A stretch of DNA of 64,000 bases, from positions 1 through 64,000 of the forward strand of contig DYPH01000017.1 of NCBI GenBank assembly GCA_020720045.1, given 5' to 3'. The notes beneath the pieces were generated by a model. It was not told where the DNA came from. It saw nothing but the letters and a program-made list of their open reading frames with translations, and searched no databases. A program made the translations under genes and the position numbers. Below are positions 52,794-61,761 of this stretch, piece after piece. This DNA comes from Sorangium cellulosum (GTDB lineage: Bacteria > Myxococcota_A > Polyangia > Polyangiales > Polyangiaceae). The stretch's first letter is position 1; each line of letters starts with the position of its first letter.

Positions 52794-53654
52794 TTACGTG
52801 CGGAGGATGCCGCCGACGCTCTGACCGTACCGAGGTTCCGATTCGGGGAGTTGTTCCTCGATCCGCGGTAGCGGGCGAGGACGCACTTGAGTCATGGCGC
52901 TCCCCACGTCGGTGCGTGCTGCGACGACGACGCACCGCTCCCCGCACGAGAGGCTGTACAGCGCCACCCGGTACATTCCGGGCTCCACAGCTATTTCGAG
53001 GCACTCTTCACGCGTCGCGAGGGGCTGTCCAAGACGGAGCCTGCCCGATGGAATGGCGAGTAAGACCGGCTCGGCGCTTGAAGTGAGGTTCGTGTACTCG
53101 CGCGTCCCCAAGACCAGCGGCTCGCCGTCGACGACGCGAACCTCAAGGCGGATCGTTCCATCGGCGCCGGTATAGATGAAGAGGCCAAGACCGGCCTGGA
53201 CGGTCCCCCTCATTCCCTTGTCATCCGCCCAACGGCCGTCGTCGCCCGAGATCGTTTCGAAGTTATTTCCGTCACTTACGAGGTACATGGCGAGATGGGT
53301 GAAGGCGTCCTTCGCCTTCTTCGCCAGGATCTCAGGGGCAGAAATACCTCCCGCAGTGCGGAGCTGGTTGAGGATGCGGGCCTGGGTGGCTTCGAGCTGC
53401 GCGGGGAAGCACTGCTTGGCCTGCGCTTCGCGAAACACGGCGAGGTACGTGGTGAGCCTCGTCGCATCTCGCTCTCCCGCTTGGAAACCACGTCCGGCGA
53501 AAAGGGCCGCCATCGCCAAGTGCTGCTTCCCCTGCTTGGGGTCTGCGCCTTCGACCAGCGAGTGGCGTCTCGTCACGACGAGCCAGAACTCTTCCGGGGT
53601 CCCCTTGGCCTTCGGGGGTAGAAGCCGCCGTTCGAGGGCGTCGGAGTCAGACAT
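52794..53654 (-). CDS. Hypothetical protein, 286 aa
   Basis: Not recognised. Starts MSDSDALERRLLPPKAKGTPEEFWLVVTRRHSLVEGADPKQ. The N-terminal half is helical (HLAMAALFAGRGFQAGERDA, AQLEATQARILNQL); the C-terminal half is beta-rich (GLGLFIYTGADGTIRLEVRVV, GMYRVALYSLSCGERCVVVAARTD). No signal peptide. ATG 53654 chosen over 54029 because the extension is an overlap into glgA in another frame. It follows glgA by 55 bases on the same strand. Confidence 0.65.
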   Translation of the reverse strand: MSDSDALERRLLPPKAKGTPEEFWLVVTRRHSLVEGADPKQGKQHLAMAALFAGRGFQAGERDATRLTTYLAVFREAQAKQCFPAQLEATQARILNQLRTAGGISAPEILAKKAKDAFTHLAMYLVSDGNNFETISGDDGRWADDKGMRGTVQAGLGLFIYTGADGTIRLEVRVVDGEPLVLGTREYTNLTSSAEPVLLAIPSGRLRLGQPLATREECLEIAVEPGMYRVALYSLSCGERCVVVAARTDVGSAMTQVRPRPLPRIEEQLPESEPRYGQSVGGILRT

Positions 53655-53709
53655 GTCGCTGGGCTTCGTACCCGAGCCGGCCCCCCCGAGGCGCCGGATC
53701 GGGGACGTG

Positions 53710-55146
53710 TCAGGCGCTGTAAACGCGCTCGTAGCGGCGCGCGGAGCGATCCCAGGAGCGATCGAGGCGCATGATGCGGCGACGGACGTCGGCAAAGCGG
53801 GGGCTGACGAACGCCGCGAGGGCGCGGTCGGTGGCGCTGTGCAGCGCTTCCGTCTCACAGGGGGCGAAGAGGAAGCCGGTGCCGGTTTCGAGGGCGGCGT
53901 CGCAGTCGACGACGGTGTCGACGAGGCCGCCGGCCCGATGGGCGACCGGGAGCGCGCCGTAGCGGGCCGCATACTGCTGAACGAGGCCGCACGGCTCGTG
54001 GCGCGAGGGGACGAGGGCGAAGTCGGCACCGGCGAAGATCCGGTGGACCTGGGCCTCGGAAGCGCCGCGAAGGAAGGCGACCCGCGTCGGGTGCTTCTTG
54101 GCGAGGGCGGTCAAGGCGTCGGCAAAGACGTCCTCCCCTTCCCCAGCAAAGACGAATTGCGCTTCCGTGCGCGCCAAAAGCTTCGGAAGCATCGCGTAAA
54201 TAAGGTCGACGCCCTTTTGCGCAACAAGCCGCCCGACGAAGCCAAACAAAGGCAGATCCTGCCCCTGGACGAGACCGAGATCCTTCTGGATAGCAGCCTT
54301 GCAGCGCCCCTTCGCCGATGCGTCTTCGGCGTCGTAGCGTACGGCGATCGCGCTGTCGGTGGCCGGGTTCCAGACGGCGTAGTCGATGCCGTTGAGGATC
54401 GCAGAAGTCTTGGAAGCCGCTTCCAAAAAGACCGACTGCAGCCCAAAGCCCCCCTCCTCGGTCAAGAGCTCGCGCGCGTAGGTCGCGCTGACGGTCGTGA
54501 CGGCGTCGGCGTGGAGGACGCCGAGCTTGAGGAAGTTGAGGCGACCGTGGAATTCGATGCCCTTCGGGTCAAAGAGCTTGGCGTCGATCCCGATTTGTTT
54601 GAGCGCCGCCTTCGGGAAGATCCCTTGATGAGCGGCGTTATGAATCGTGAGGACGCTCTTCGTCTTCGCGAGAGCCGGCTCCTCCGCCTTTAGCGCGCGA
54701 AGGAAGGTCGGTACGAGGGCGGTCGGCCAATCGTGGACGTGGACGGCATCGACGGCAGCTCCGCCGGCGGCGCGGACCTTGGCAACTTCGGCAACTGCTC
54801 GAGAAAACAGCGCAAAGAAGGCGGCAGTCCCCGCCGACGCATCGCCGTAGATCGGGTTGCCGGGGAGCGCCGCCGGGAGGTCGAGGAGGAGGAGATCGAC
54901 CTGGGAAGAGAGGCGACCGTCGTAGGCGGTGACGGCGACCTTGGTGCCGTTCCAAAGGAAGGAGATCGGCGTCAAACGGCGCGCGAGAAGCAGGCCAGCC
55001 TCTTCGTAGGCGGGGAGCTTGGGCGCGACGATCGTCACCCGGTGACCGGCGGCGCGAAGCGCTTTCGGGAGCGCGGCAGCCACATCGGCGAGCCCGCCGA
55101 CCTTCACGTACGGAAAAAGCTCGGTCACGGCGAAAAGGAGGTCCAT
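53710..55146 (-). CDS. glgA: Glycogen synthase (ADP-glucose type)
   Basis: 478 residues, full length GT5 enzyme. The ADP-glucose-binding motif near the N-terminus reads PYVKVGGLADVAAALPKAL (KVGGL in place of KTGGL). Also seen: VHVHDWPTALVPTFL, TIHNAAHQGIFP, the C-terminal FGFVGRLVAQKGVDLI and VPSRHEPCGLVQQYAARYGALPVAHRAGGLVDTV. It elongates alpha-1,4-glucan. No glgB or glgC is adjacent. Divergent from the pseudouridine synthase gene. Confidence 0.94.
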   Translation of the reverse strand: MDLLFAVTELFPYVKVGGLADVAAALPKALRAAGHRVTIVAPKLPAYEEAGLLLARRLTPISFLWNGTKVAVTAYDGRLSSQVDLLLLDLPAALPGNPIYGDASAGTAAFFALFSRAVAEVAKVRAAGGAAVDAVHVHDWPTALVPTFLRALKAEEPALAKTKSVLTIHNAAHQGIFPKAALKQIGIDAKLFDPKGIEFHGRLNFLKLGVLHADAVTTVSATYARELLTEEGGFGLQSVFLEAASKTSAILNGIDYAVWNPATDSAIAVRYDAEDASAKGRCKAAIQKDLGLVQGQDLPLFGFVGRLVAQKGVDLIYAMLPKLLARTEAQFVFAGEGEDVFADALTALAKKHPTRVAFLRGASEAQVHRIFAGADFALVPSRHEPCGLVQQYAARYGALPVAHRAGGLVDTVVDCDAALETGTGFLFAPCETEALHSATDRALAAFVSPRFADVRRRIMRLDRSWDRSARRYERVYSA

Positions 55147-55213
55147 CGGCGGCGGCTACTACCACACGTCGGCGGCGCGACGAACGCGGAACGTGGTATC
55201 GGCGCACAGCTTC

Positions 55214-56257
55214 ATGTCGCGCATCAAAGGGCACGGCCCTCTCGTACCGCCCCCCGGCGTCGACCCCGATTCCGTCGTCACCGTCTTTCGCGTTCCACCG
55301 GAGAACGCTGGGCTTCGCCTCGACCGTTTCATGCATGGGCAACTTCGGCGCACAAGCCGCACGCGAACCCAATTCATCATCGACAATTCCGCCTTTGATG
55401 GCAGCGGCCGCCGCCTAAAGTCGAACCATCGTGTGCAGCCCGAAGAGATGATTTACCTCTGGCGGGCCCCCTGGGATGAGACCCCGGTTCCGACCGACAT
55501 TCCCGTATTGTGGGAAGACGAGCACCTCCTCGCCGTAAGCAAGCCACCGAACCTACCGGTCCACCCTTCGGCGCGCTACCACAAGAATACACTCATCAAT
55601 TTACTGAAGGCGGCCCGCCCCGACCAATGGCTCTCGCTGGGCCATCGCCTCGATCGGGAGACCTCCGGCGTCATTCTCATTGGTAAGTCCCCCGCCTGCG
55701 ACCGCGCTCTCAAACGACAGTTGGAAGAGCGCGATGAGGTCGAAAAGACCTACACGGCAATCACCTGGGGCCTGCCGAAGGGCATGGAGAGCGGCGAGAT
55801 CGGTAGCGTCGTCCATGCGACGGCGAAGATGAAGCTCGACCCAAACGCGCGCTTCTCCGTGACGATGATGCTCTCGGAAGCCGACGATGCCCTCACCGCC
55901 GGCACCATTTTCACGCTCAACGCGGTCCGCCACGACCCTGACGACCGCTCACGGAGCTACGCGCGCGTCTCCTGCCTGCTCGAGTCGGGTCGTCAGCACC
56001 AAATTCGGCTGCATTTGAAGGGACTTGGCTCCCCTATCGTCGGCGATAAACTCTACGGCCCCGACGAGACCTGCTTTGGCCGCGGCGCCGATGGCGAACT
56101 CACCGAGGAGGATCTTCTCCTCCTCGAACACCCACGCCACGCCCTCCACGCCACGCGCCTCCGCCTCCGCCATCCGATCACCGGCGCCGCGCTCACCATC
56201 GAGGCGCCGCTCCCGGAAGACCTCGAAGATTTCTGGGCGGGACTCGTCCCCGGCTGA
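55214..56257 (+). CDS. RluA-family pseudouridine synthase
   Basis: 347 residues. An N-terminal S4-like segment (GLRLDRFMHGQLRRTSRTRTQFIIDNS) precedes the catalytic domain with the Asp-containing motif LGHRLDRETSGVILIGKS, then EKTYTAITWG, SCLLESGRQHQIRLHLKGLGSPIVGDKLYG. It modifies uridine in rRNA or tRNA; the target cannot be told. ATG 55214 used; a GTG at 55193 would add seven residues. It ends one base before the stop of the converging lamin-tail gene. Confidence 0.93.
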   Translation: MSRIKGHGPLVPPPGVDPDSVVTVFRVPPENAGLRLDRFMHGQLRRTSRTRTQFIIDNSAFDGSGRRLKSNHRVQPEEMIYLWRAPWDETPVPTDIPVLWEDEHLLAVSKPPNLPVHPSARYHKNTLINLLKAARPDQWLSLGHRLDRETSGVILIGKSPACDRALKRQLEERDEVEKTYTAITWGLPKGMESGEIGSVVHATAKMKLDPNARFSVTMMLSEADDALTAGTIFTLNAVRHDPDDRSRSYARVSCLLESGRQHQIRLHLKGLGSPIVGDKLYGPDETCFGRGADGELTEEDLLLLEHPRHALHATRLRLRHPITGAALTIEAPLPEDLEDFWAGLVPG

Positions 56258-56258
56258 T

Positions 56259-57154
56259 TCAGGGGCAGTCGCTGGCCAAGCCCGGCGTGCCGAAGTCGTT
56301 CGCGTTTCCGCCCGCCCAAACCTTCGAAGATTTGCACCATTTGGTCGCATCAAACGCGACACCGGGGGCGTAGGCGGCAAAGTCTTTGCGCTGAATGGTC
56401 TGCTGGTTGGCCGAGAAGAATCCCCCCTGCCCGTATTGCTGATCGTCGATCGTGACGGCGCCGACCTTGAGCGCAAGGCGCGGCCAGGAGCCGGCAGCCC
56501 CTGAATTGTTAAGCGTTCGAGCTGCTTGCGCGTCCCCATAGCTGTAGGGTGCACCGTTGGCAACGGCGAGCATTCCGGCCGGGACTCGACACGTCGCCGC
56601 ACTGAACGGAAGGACCTTGTAGGCTCCCGGGGCAAGAATCACTTCCTCAGCAATGAGGAACGCTTTCGGCGCATCGCTCTGGCCGAGTTCGACGGTTACA
56701 CCTTTGAGTGTGAGCGTTTTTGACGACTTGTTGTAGACTTCAAACCACTCAAAGGCCGTCTCCGAACCGCCTGCAACGTTTTCGCCGTTGTAGTTGATCT
56801 CGGAGAGGAAAACCTCGCCGGGGAGCGGCGTCGGGTAGGTCGGTCCGGCGTCCCGAGGGCCAGCGTCCACGGCGCCGCTGTCGATGGGGCCCGCGTCCCG
56901 GGGACCGGCATCAACCGGGGGCGGCCCGGCGTCGACGGGGGCGTCGCATCGAGAGCGCCGGAATCGGCGACGGCGGCGTCGACGGTCGTCGCGCCGGAGT
57001 CGCGACCAGAATCACGCCCCGCATCTTTCGTGCCGCTGTCGACGATCGTCAGCAAGTCGGCCACCTCTTCGTCGCTGCACGCCGCAAACGCGGAGAAGAA
57101 TCCCAAAAGCAGAGCGGACGAAGCGAGGACGGAGAACGGTCGGGCGGAGCGCAT
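56259..57154 (-). pseudogene. Lamin-tail domain lipoprotein 1, frameshifted in a C tract
   Basis: The start at 57154 gives MRSARPFSVLASSALLLGFFSAFAAC, a lipoprotein signal, then a DSGTKDAGRDSG linker. At plus-strand GGGGG (56937-56941) one base is missing: the first frame reads LDATPPSTPGRPR, while the next frame gives VDAGPPPVDAGPRDAGPIDSG and continues into a lamin-tail domain (GEVFLSEINYNGENVAGGSETAFEWFEVYNKSSKTLTLKGVTV) to the stop. With one more C the gene would be a single ~298-residue protein, a paralogue of the intact gene that follows at 57321. Short homopolymer and repeat context favour a sequencing error or slippage. Confidence 0.75.
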
Positions 57155-57252
57155 CGCCGCCCGTCTACCGCGACCTACATCCTGCGCAAGCGGAATCCGA
57201 ATCGATGCGCAACATTCACACGACGGCCACATCGTCGTGCGGCGGCTGCGAA

Positions 57253-57295
57253 ACAAACAAACGAGAACGGGGTGCTCCCCGAAGGGAACACCCCG
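57253..57295 (-). terminator. Terminator after lamin-tail lipoprotein 2
   Basis: 12-bp stem CGGGGTGTTCCC / GGGAGCACCCCG (read on the minus strand, one T-G) with a TTCG tetraloop, then GTTTGTTTGTTT. Confidence 0.9.
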
Positions 57296-57320
57296 CTTCA
57301 ATCGGTGTTGTTCGCAGACT

Positions 57321-58187
57321 TCAGTTGGCAGCCTTCGGCGTCGAGGCAACGGCGATCTTGAAGTCGGCCGTGTTGCTGTTTGTATCGGTGCCATTCGGCG
57401 TCCGGGCGACGCTCTGGTTGGCCGGAGCGACCGGGCCGACGGCCGTTTCGATGAACGCGTTCGTCGCCGTGCCGTAACCGACCGAATCGACAATGACATT
57501 CGCTGCGTCGAAGATCGCGAGACCACCGCCCGCGCCCGCCATCGCCGCCGACGTGTAGGTCGTCGTTGCGTTCGCGAGGTTGCCGGCGGCCGCGACCGAC
57601 TTCACGAGGAGCGCGTAGCCTTTGGCGGGAATCACAGGTGCAGCGGCGAGGTTGAACTTCTTGTCTTTCGTGCCGTCGGCCGGTCCCGTGGCGGGGCGGT
57701 AGGTGAGCTTGAAGGTCGCAAAGTCGACGGCGCAATTCGTGGGGTTGTAGATCTCGACCCACTCGTCATCGGCGTTGGCGTTGGCGCCGGCGACCTGGAA
57801 CTCGTTGATGACGAGGTGCCCGGCCCCGCAGTTCCCACCGCCGCCGGCATCGACCGGACCGGCGTCGACAGCACCCGCATCGCGGGGCCCTGCGTCGATG
57901 GCGCCGGCATCGGCCGGTCCCGCATCGATGGCTCCCGAGTCGACGACAACGCCCGAGTCGGGCGAGCCGGCGTCGATGGCGCCCGAATCGGTCTCGACGG
58001 TCGCGTCGCTGCCGGCGTCGACCGTCGTGGAACCGCTATCTTTTCCGGCGTCTTTCGTCCCCGAGTCCTTCTTGCCCGCGTCGGTGACGGCGGGAAGATC
58101 GGCGTCCGTCGGGTCTTCCGCGCAGGCGAGCGCGAAAACGGGGGCCGCAGAGAGGAGGGCGAAAAGAGCGAGGGAGCGGGTCTTCAT
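57321..58187 (-). CDS. Lamin-tail domain lipoprotein 2
   Basis: 288 residues. MKTRSLALFALLSAAPVFALAC is a lipoprotein signal. A ~95-residue linker of repeated DAG/DSG units (SGAIDAGPADAGAIDAG) follows. The lamin-tail domain spans residues ~120-285: GHLVINEFQVAGANANADDEWVEIYNPTNCAVDFATFKLTYRP and GYALLVKSVAAAGN. These domains are beta-sandwiches found on secreted proteins and often bind surfaces or other proteins. It is the intact neighbour and paralogue of the frameshifted gene at 56259, separated by a strong terminator. Confidence 0.85.
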   Translation of the reverse strand: MKTRSLALFALLSAAPVFALACAEDPTDADLPAVTDAGKKDSGTKDAGKDSGSTTVDAGSDATVETDSGAIDAGSPDSGVVVDSGAIDAGPADAGAIDAGPRDAGAVDAGPVDAGGGGNCGAGHLVINEFQVAGANANADDEWVEIYNPTNCAVDFATFKLTYRPATGPADGTKDKKFNLAAAPVIPAKGYALLVKSVAAAGNLANATTTYTSAAMAGAGGGLAIFDAANVIVDSVGYGTATNAFIETAVGPVAPANQSVARTPNGTDTNSNTADFKIAVASTPKAAN

Positions 58188-58270
58188 GGATGCGGGGTTT
58201 TAGTCAGGCGTCGCTCGCGCGCAAGCAACTTCCGCGTTTCAACAGACCAAAAGGCGACCCTCGCAGGCGT

Positions 58271-58600
58271 TCACAGGCCGCGGGGGACCTTATCGAGGTC
58301 GACTTGGTCGAGGGCCGCGCGAATGAGTGCGCTTCGGCTCGCTTTGGTCATGCCGCGAGCCTTGAGGGCATCGACGAGTTCGTCGAGGTGCTCCAGGTCC
58401 TTCGTGTACATCGAAATACAAATGACTTTGTAGTGGGCAGGCTTCGGTTCTTTCGCCCGCGATGCCCTTGCCGGAGCCGGCGCTTCATACGCAGCAACTT
58501 CCGGCGCTTGCGAGTAAAAGGCGCCCGAGAGCACCCCTTCTACTTCGTCGCGATCAAACAGACCGGCCACACCTCGACGTTCGTCGTCTCGTTCGCTCAT
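58271..58600 (-). CDS. Ribbon-helix-helix protein paired with ParA
   Basis: 109 residues from ATG 58600 ([16 protein letters not shown]). The C-terminal ~50 residues fit an RHH fold: [44 protein letters not shown], a strand then two helices. A disordered N-terminal arm contains [19 protein letters not shown]. It lies 19 bases after the ParA-type gene, the common layout for a ParA partner that binds DNA and stimulates the ATPase. No centromere-like repeats are seen nearby. Confidence 0.8.
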   Translation of the reverse strand: MSERDDERRGVAGLFDRDEVEGVLSGAFYSQAPEVAAYEAPAPARASRAKEPKPAHYKVICISMYTKDLEHLDELVDALKARGMTKASRSALIRAALDQVDLDKVPRGL

Positions 58601-58619
58601 GGTGACTTCTCCGTCGGGT

Positions 58620-60020
58620 TCAGGCGGCGCCGGTTGCCCGGTGAGAGGCCGTCGGGCTGCGGTCTTCGTGGGCGGCTCGTGCTTCGCTCGGGCGAACGGA
58701 ATCTTGGCCGGCATTTGCGTTTTGATCTCCAGCGCTTGCGGGCGTTCCAAACGCGAGGTGATCGACGACGCGGAGGTAGTCCTCGGAGGCGTTCGAGTCG
58801 GGGGCGTATTCGAAGATCGTCTTCCCTTGGGCGGGCGCCTCTTTGATCTTCGTCGCGGCGCGAATCGGGAGCAGGCAGCGCTCGCCGAAGTGCTGTTTGA
58901 GGGTATCTACGGCGTCGCGGCAAATGCGTGCGCGTGCGTCATAGAAGGTCGGCAGTACGCCGAAGATCTGGACGGGATGGTGAAGAAGGCTGTTGACGTT
59001 CTTGACGGTCTTGAGGACCTGACGAACGCCGACCAGCGAAAGGAAGTCGCAAGCGACCGGAACGAGGATCCCATCGGCGTAGACGAGGGCGTTCTGATTC
59101 ATGAGCGAGAGCGACGGCGAACAATCGAGAATGACGACGTCGTATTCGTTCTCAATTTTGGCGAGTCGCTCCTTCAACACGCGGTCGCGATTTTGACGAC
59201 CGGCGAGGTAGAGTTCCGCGGCAGCGAGCGTCTCGTTCGACGGGAGAAGATCGAGGTTTTCGCGAACATTTACCACCACGTCCTGGGGACGAATCCCCAT
59301 GACAAGCACGTGGTAGAGCGACTTTTCGCTCTTTTGAGCGAGCGAAACTGCGACGTTGCCCTGGGAGTCGGTGTCGACGAGCAGCACGCGGTAGCCCCGC
59401 GCGGCGAGGCCGGCAGCGATGCTGACCGTTGTGGTCGTCTTGCCGGTGCCACCTTTGTGATTGAAAATGGCAAGACGGCGCGGACCTTCGAAGGGTTTCC
59501 GCACCAAAACCGGCGCCGACGGTTTCGCCGACTCTTCGGTCACCGGGGCCGGGGCGACGACGGGCGGGGCCGCTGCGATCGGGGGGGCCGGCGTCGAGGC
59601 GCGCACCGGCGCGCGGAGGCTCGCGGCGGCGACCGGGGTGGCGGGGGCGACAGGGCGCATCGTTGGCGGGAGTTGCGCAGGCGGCGGTGCAACGGGCCGT
59701 GCGGGAACGGGGGGTGCCGGTGCCGTCATCGGGAGCGCCGGCGTGTACTCGGCGACGAGCGACGCGCGGCATTCCGACGTGCATGCGTAGTGACGTTGGG
59801 TGCCGACCTTAAGCACCTGGGCAACGAGCTCAACGACGAAGCGCTTTCCGCAACAATCGCAGATCACGCCATCCGAAGACGCACCACTGACGTGCTTCTC
59901 TTGGCACGTACGGCCGCAGAGAAACGTGTATGCGCCCGACTTTTCTTCCATTTGCCAACGGAAGAGCACATCGAAGTTCTTCCCGCAGACGCTGCAGCTC
60001 TCACTCATTTTCGAGGACAT
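58620..60020 (-). CDS. ParA-family ATPase with two N-terminal zinc-finger modules
   Basis: 466 residues. Two consecutive CxxC-x22-CxxxC modules (Cys 9, 12, 35, 39 and 54, 57, 80, 84) occupy residues 1-90 with identical spacing. A Pro/Ala-rich linker (~90-175) follows, then the ParA/MinD-type ATPase: deviant Walker [50 protein letters not shown] and [16 protein letters not shown]. The C-terminus is disordered. ParA ATPases position DNA or protein cargo; the zinc modules could bind DNA or a partner. The RHH gene follows at 19 bases. A GGGAG site precedes the ATG. Confidence 0.88.
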   Translation of the reverse strand: MSSKMSESCSVCGKNFDVLFRWQMEEKSGAYTFLCGRTCQEKHVSGASSDGVICDCCGKRFVVELVAQVLKVGTQRHYACTSECRASLVAEYTPALPMTAPAPPVPARPVAPPPAQLPPTMRPVAPATPVAAASLRAPVRASTPAPPIAAAPPVVAPAPVTEESAKPSAPVLVRKPFEGPRRLAIFNHKGGTGKTTTTVSIAAGLAARGYRVLLVDTDSQGNVAVSLAQKSEKSLYHVLVMGIRPQDVVVNVRENLDLLPSNETLAAAELYLAGRQNRDRVLKERLAKIENEYDVVILDCSPSLSLMNQNALVYADGILVPVACDFLSLVGVRQVLKTVKNVNSLLHHPVQIFGVLPTFYDARARICRDAVDTLKQHFGERCLLPIRAATKIKEAPAQGKTIFEYAPDSNASEDYLRVVDHLAFGTPASAGDQNANAGQDSVRPSEARAAHEDRSPTASHRATGAA

Positions 60021-60134
60021 GTAAGGCTCCCGGTCCGTCCACCCCTGTCATACCCGAAAGAAAGCGGCCAAATTTTTGCGGACGTTTTTTTCTAACCTCC
60101 CAAAACCACTCGCTTCTTCTGGGCACACGCCCAC

Positions 60135-60175
60135 AAAAGAAAAACGCCATCCCGGGATTCGGGATGGCGATCGCC
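60135..60175 (-). terminator. Terminator after the sigma-region-4-like gene
   Basis: On the minus strand CGCCATCCC / GGGATGGCG (9-bp perfect arms) followed by TTTTTCTTTT. Confidence 0.9.
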
Positions 60176-60193
60176 ACCAACGGAGGAACGCGG

Positions 60194-60913
60194 TCAGCCG
60201 AGGTCTTCGAGCTCGAAAGCGTCGTCGGAAGCGCCTTCGTCCGCTTCTGCTTTCGCCTCTTCTTCGCGCTCTTCGTCGGCTTCCTCTTCGTCGACCTCTT
60301 CCACGACCGGCTTCTGGAGCACCGGAAGGCGTCGCTTGCCGATCGGCCCTTCATCGACGAATTCCCGAAGGGATTTCATCTGTTCGAGCGCTTCGAGCTT
60401 CGCAAGGCCCTTGACTTCGACCTGACGGATCCGCTCGCGCGTCAAGTTCATGATCGCGCCGACCTCTTCGAGGGTGGTGCCGCCACGATCGGAGACGTCA
60501 AGCGCGCAGGTTTCGTTCATGTCCCAGACTTCGAGGTCGGGGAAGTTGAGCTTGATGGCGCCGGTGCGAGCCGAAACGTCAAGAAAAAGGTGATGTTGGC
60601 AGGAGACGAACGGGCACGGCCGCTCGCCACCGGCGCATTCGGCGCGGGTCTTCGGCTTCTGGTAGTCGGCCTCCGGGTAGAGCATCCGACCGAGCTCGAG
60701 CTCGCGCTTCGTCATCCGCTTGACGCTGATCGTCTTCGCGCGGACGTCCCGCTTCCGACGGGAGCGGCGCTGCTCCCGAGTGACGACCTCTTCGGGCGTT
60801 TCCGGCGCTGCGTCGGCGGCGCGCACGAAAATTCCGGACTGAAAGCGCTCGGTTACCTCCGGCGCCACGGCCGGCTCCGCGAGCAATACGGCGGTGTTCT
60901 GCTTGGGGTTCAT
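60194..60913 (-). CDS. Sigma-70 region 4-like DNA-binding protein with conserved Cys
   Basis: 239 residues from ATG 60913. The middle has [22 protein letters not shown], with Cys in a metal-site-like spacing, and a fourth Cys in [15 protein letters not shown]. It is followed by a sigma region 4-type helix-turn-helix: [31 protein letters not shown]. No region 2 is present, so it is not a sigma factor. The last ~50 residues are strongly acidic ([23 protein letters not shown]). Possibly a transcription regulator; partner and target unknown. Next to, and in the same direction as, the ParA-type gene. Confidence 0.75.
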   Translation of the reverse strand: MNPKQNTAVLLAEPAVAPEVTERFQSGIFVRAADAAPETPEEVVTREQRRSRRKRDVRAKTISVKRMTKRELELGRMLYPEADYQKPKTRAECAGGERPCPFVSCQHHLFLDVSARTGAIKLNFPDLEVWDMNETCALDVSDRGGTTLEEVGAIMNLTRERIRQVEVKGLAKLEALEQMKSLREFVDEGPIGKRRLPVLQKPVVEEVDEEEADEEREEEAKAEADEGASDDAFELEDLG

Positions 60914-61761
60914 GGGACTCCTCCGAGGGGGCGTAACGGTCGAATTGGGCGGCCGACAGCACCAGGGGTGGGGTCGGCAGGGGCGCCAATGGCGCAAAGC
61001 TGCTCATGGCGGGGACGAGGCCGCATGAGCACACCCACGGAGTGGGGGGACTCCGTGCAAGATCCATCTGGTTGGGAGCCGACGGCTCCGCTAGGACCGC
61101 TAGAGGCGAAGCTCCAGGCGGTCGTCGACGTCGCAACTCCTCCGGCGCGGGAAAATCCCCCGACCGAAGAGTCAGCACCTTCTCGCGATCTCGCATGGAA
61201 ACCGCTGCGGCGTCGAACCGAGGGCCACCATACGTCGCGATGGAAAGTGGGGTCAATCCATCGAAACAGTTTTTTTGGGGCCGTTCCATGATGGACCAGA
61301 TTTCGGGCACTTGCCCTTCGGCCATGACAAATTATGTCCGACCCACGACGCGGGAGGAGTGCACGCGTCTCCCTGTAACGGGGACGCTACAGAGACGCCA
61401 AACCGCTTCCACGATGCGGGCCGATTCTGGGTAGGTGCACCCGATCCGCTTCCACAAGGTTCCACAAAGCGGTCCCACCGCGTTATTTCCGCGGTCGCCG
61501 ACGCACGGCGTCGCAAAGGGGACCCTAGTCAGGTGCGTGCATCAGGTCTTATTTTCTGCAAGAACTGTGAAAAACTCGACACGGCGGCGAGGGTTCTCGG
61601 CACCCCTCCACCTGGAAATTTGCTCGCAGCGTGCTCGTCGTGACCGGATCGACGCTCGAAAAAGCGGCCGAGGGCCGCTCCGATTGGTGCGTGACGCTTG
61701 CGTCGGCCGCCGCTCTCGGTGAGAACGGCGCGAGCCGGCGACCTCGTCGGTCGGTGCCCCC
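60914..61761. other. Large intergenic region with overlapping hairpins
   Basis: 848 bases without a convincing gene. Open frames here (for example 61006-61434 and 61275-61643) lack the codon bias of neighbours and known motifs. It holds the mutually exclusive hairpins at 61365-61398, and CCGCTT...AAGCGG around 61447-61473 with the direct repeat TTCCACAA inside. It must contain the promoters of the two divergent genes and could encode a small RNA. Confidence 0.5.
61365..61398. promoter_or_regulatory. Two mutually exclusive hairpins
   Basis: GCGTCTCC (61365-61372) can pair with GGGGACGC (61380-61387), or GCGTCT and CTGTA (61365-61377) can pair with TACAG and AGACGC (61388-61398). Both cannot form together. 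Switch-like layout; no function shown. Confidence 0.4.

Noticed and set aside
60194-60913. Complete sigma-70 factor
   Set aside because: Only a region 4-like HTH is present; region 2 for core and -10 binding is missing.
61190-61230. tRNA-like GGTTCGA segment on the minus strand
   Set aside because: No acceptor or anticodon stem could be drawn around it.
61006-61434. Possible 142-residue protein in the intergenic region
   Set aside because: Composition does not resemble neighbouring genes and there is no motif or convincing ribosome site.
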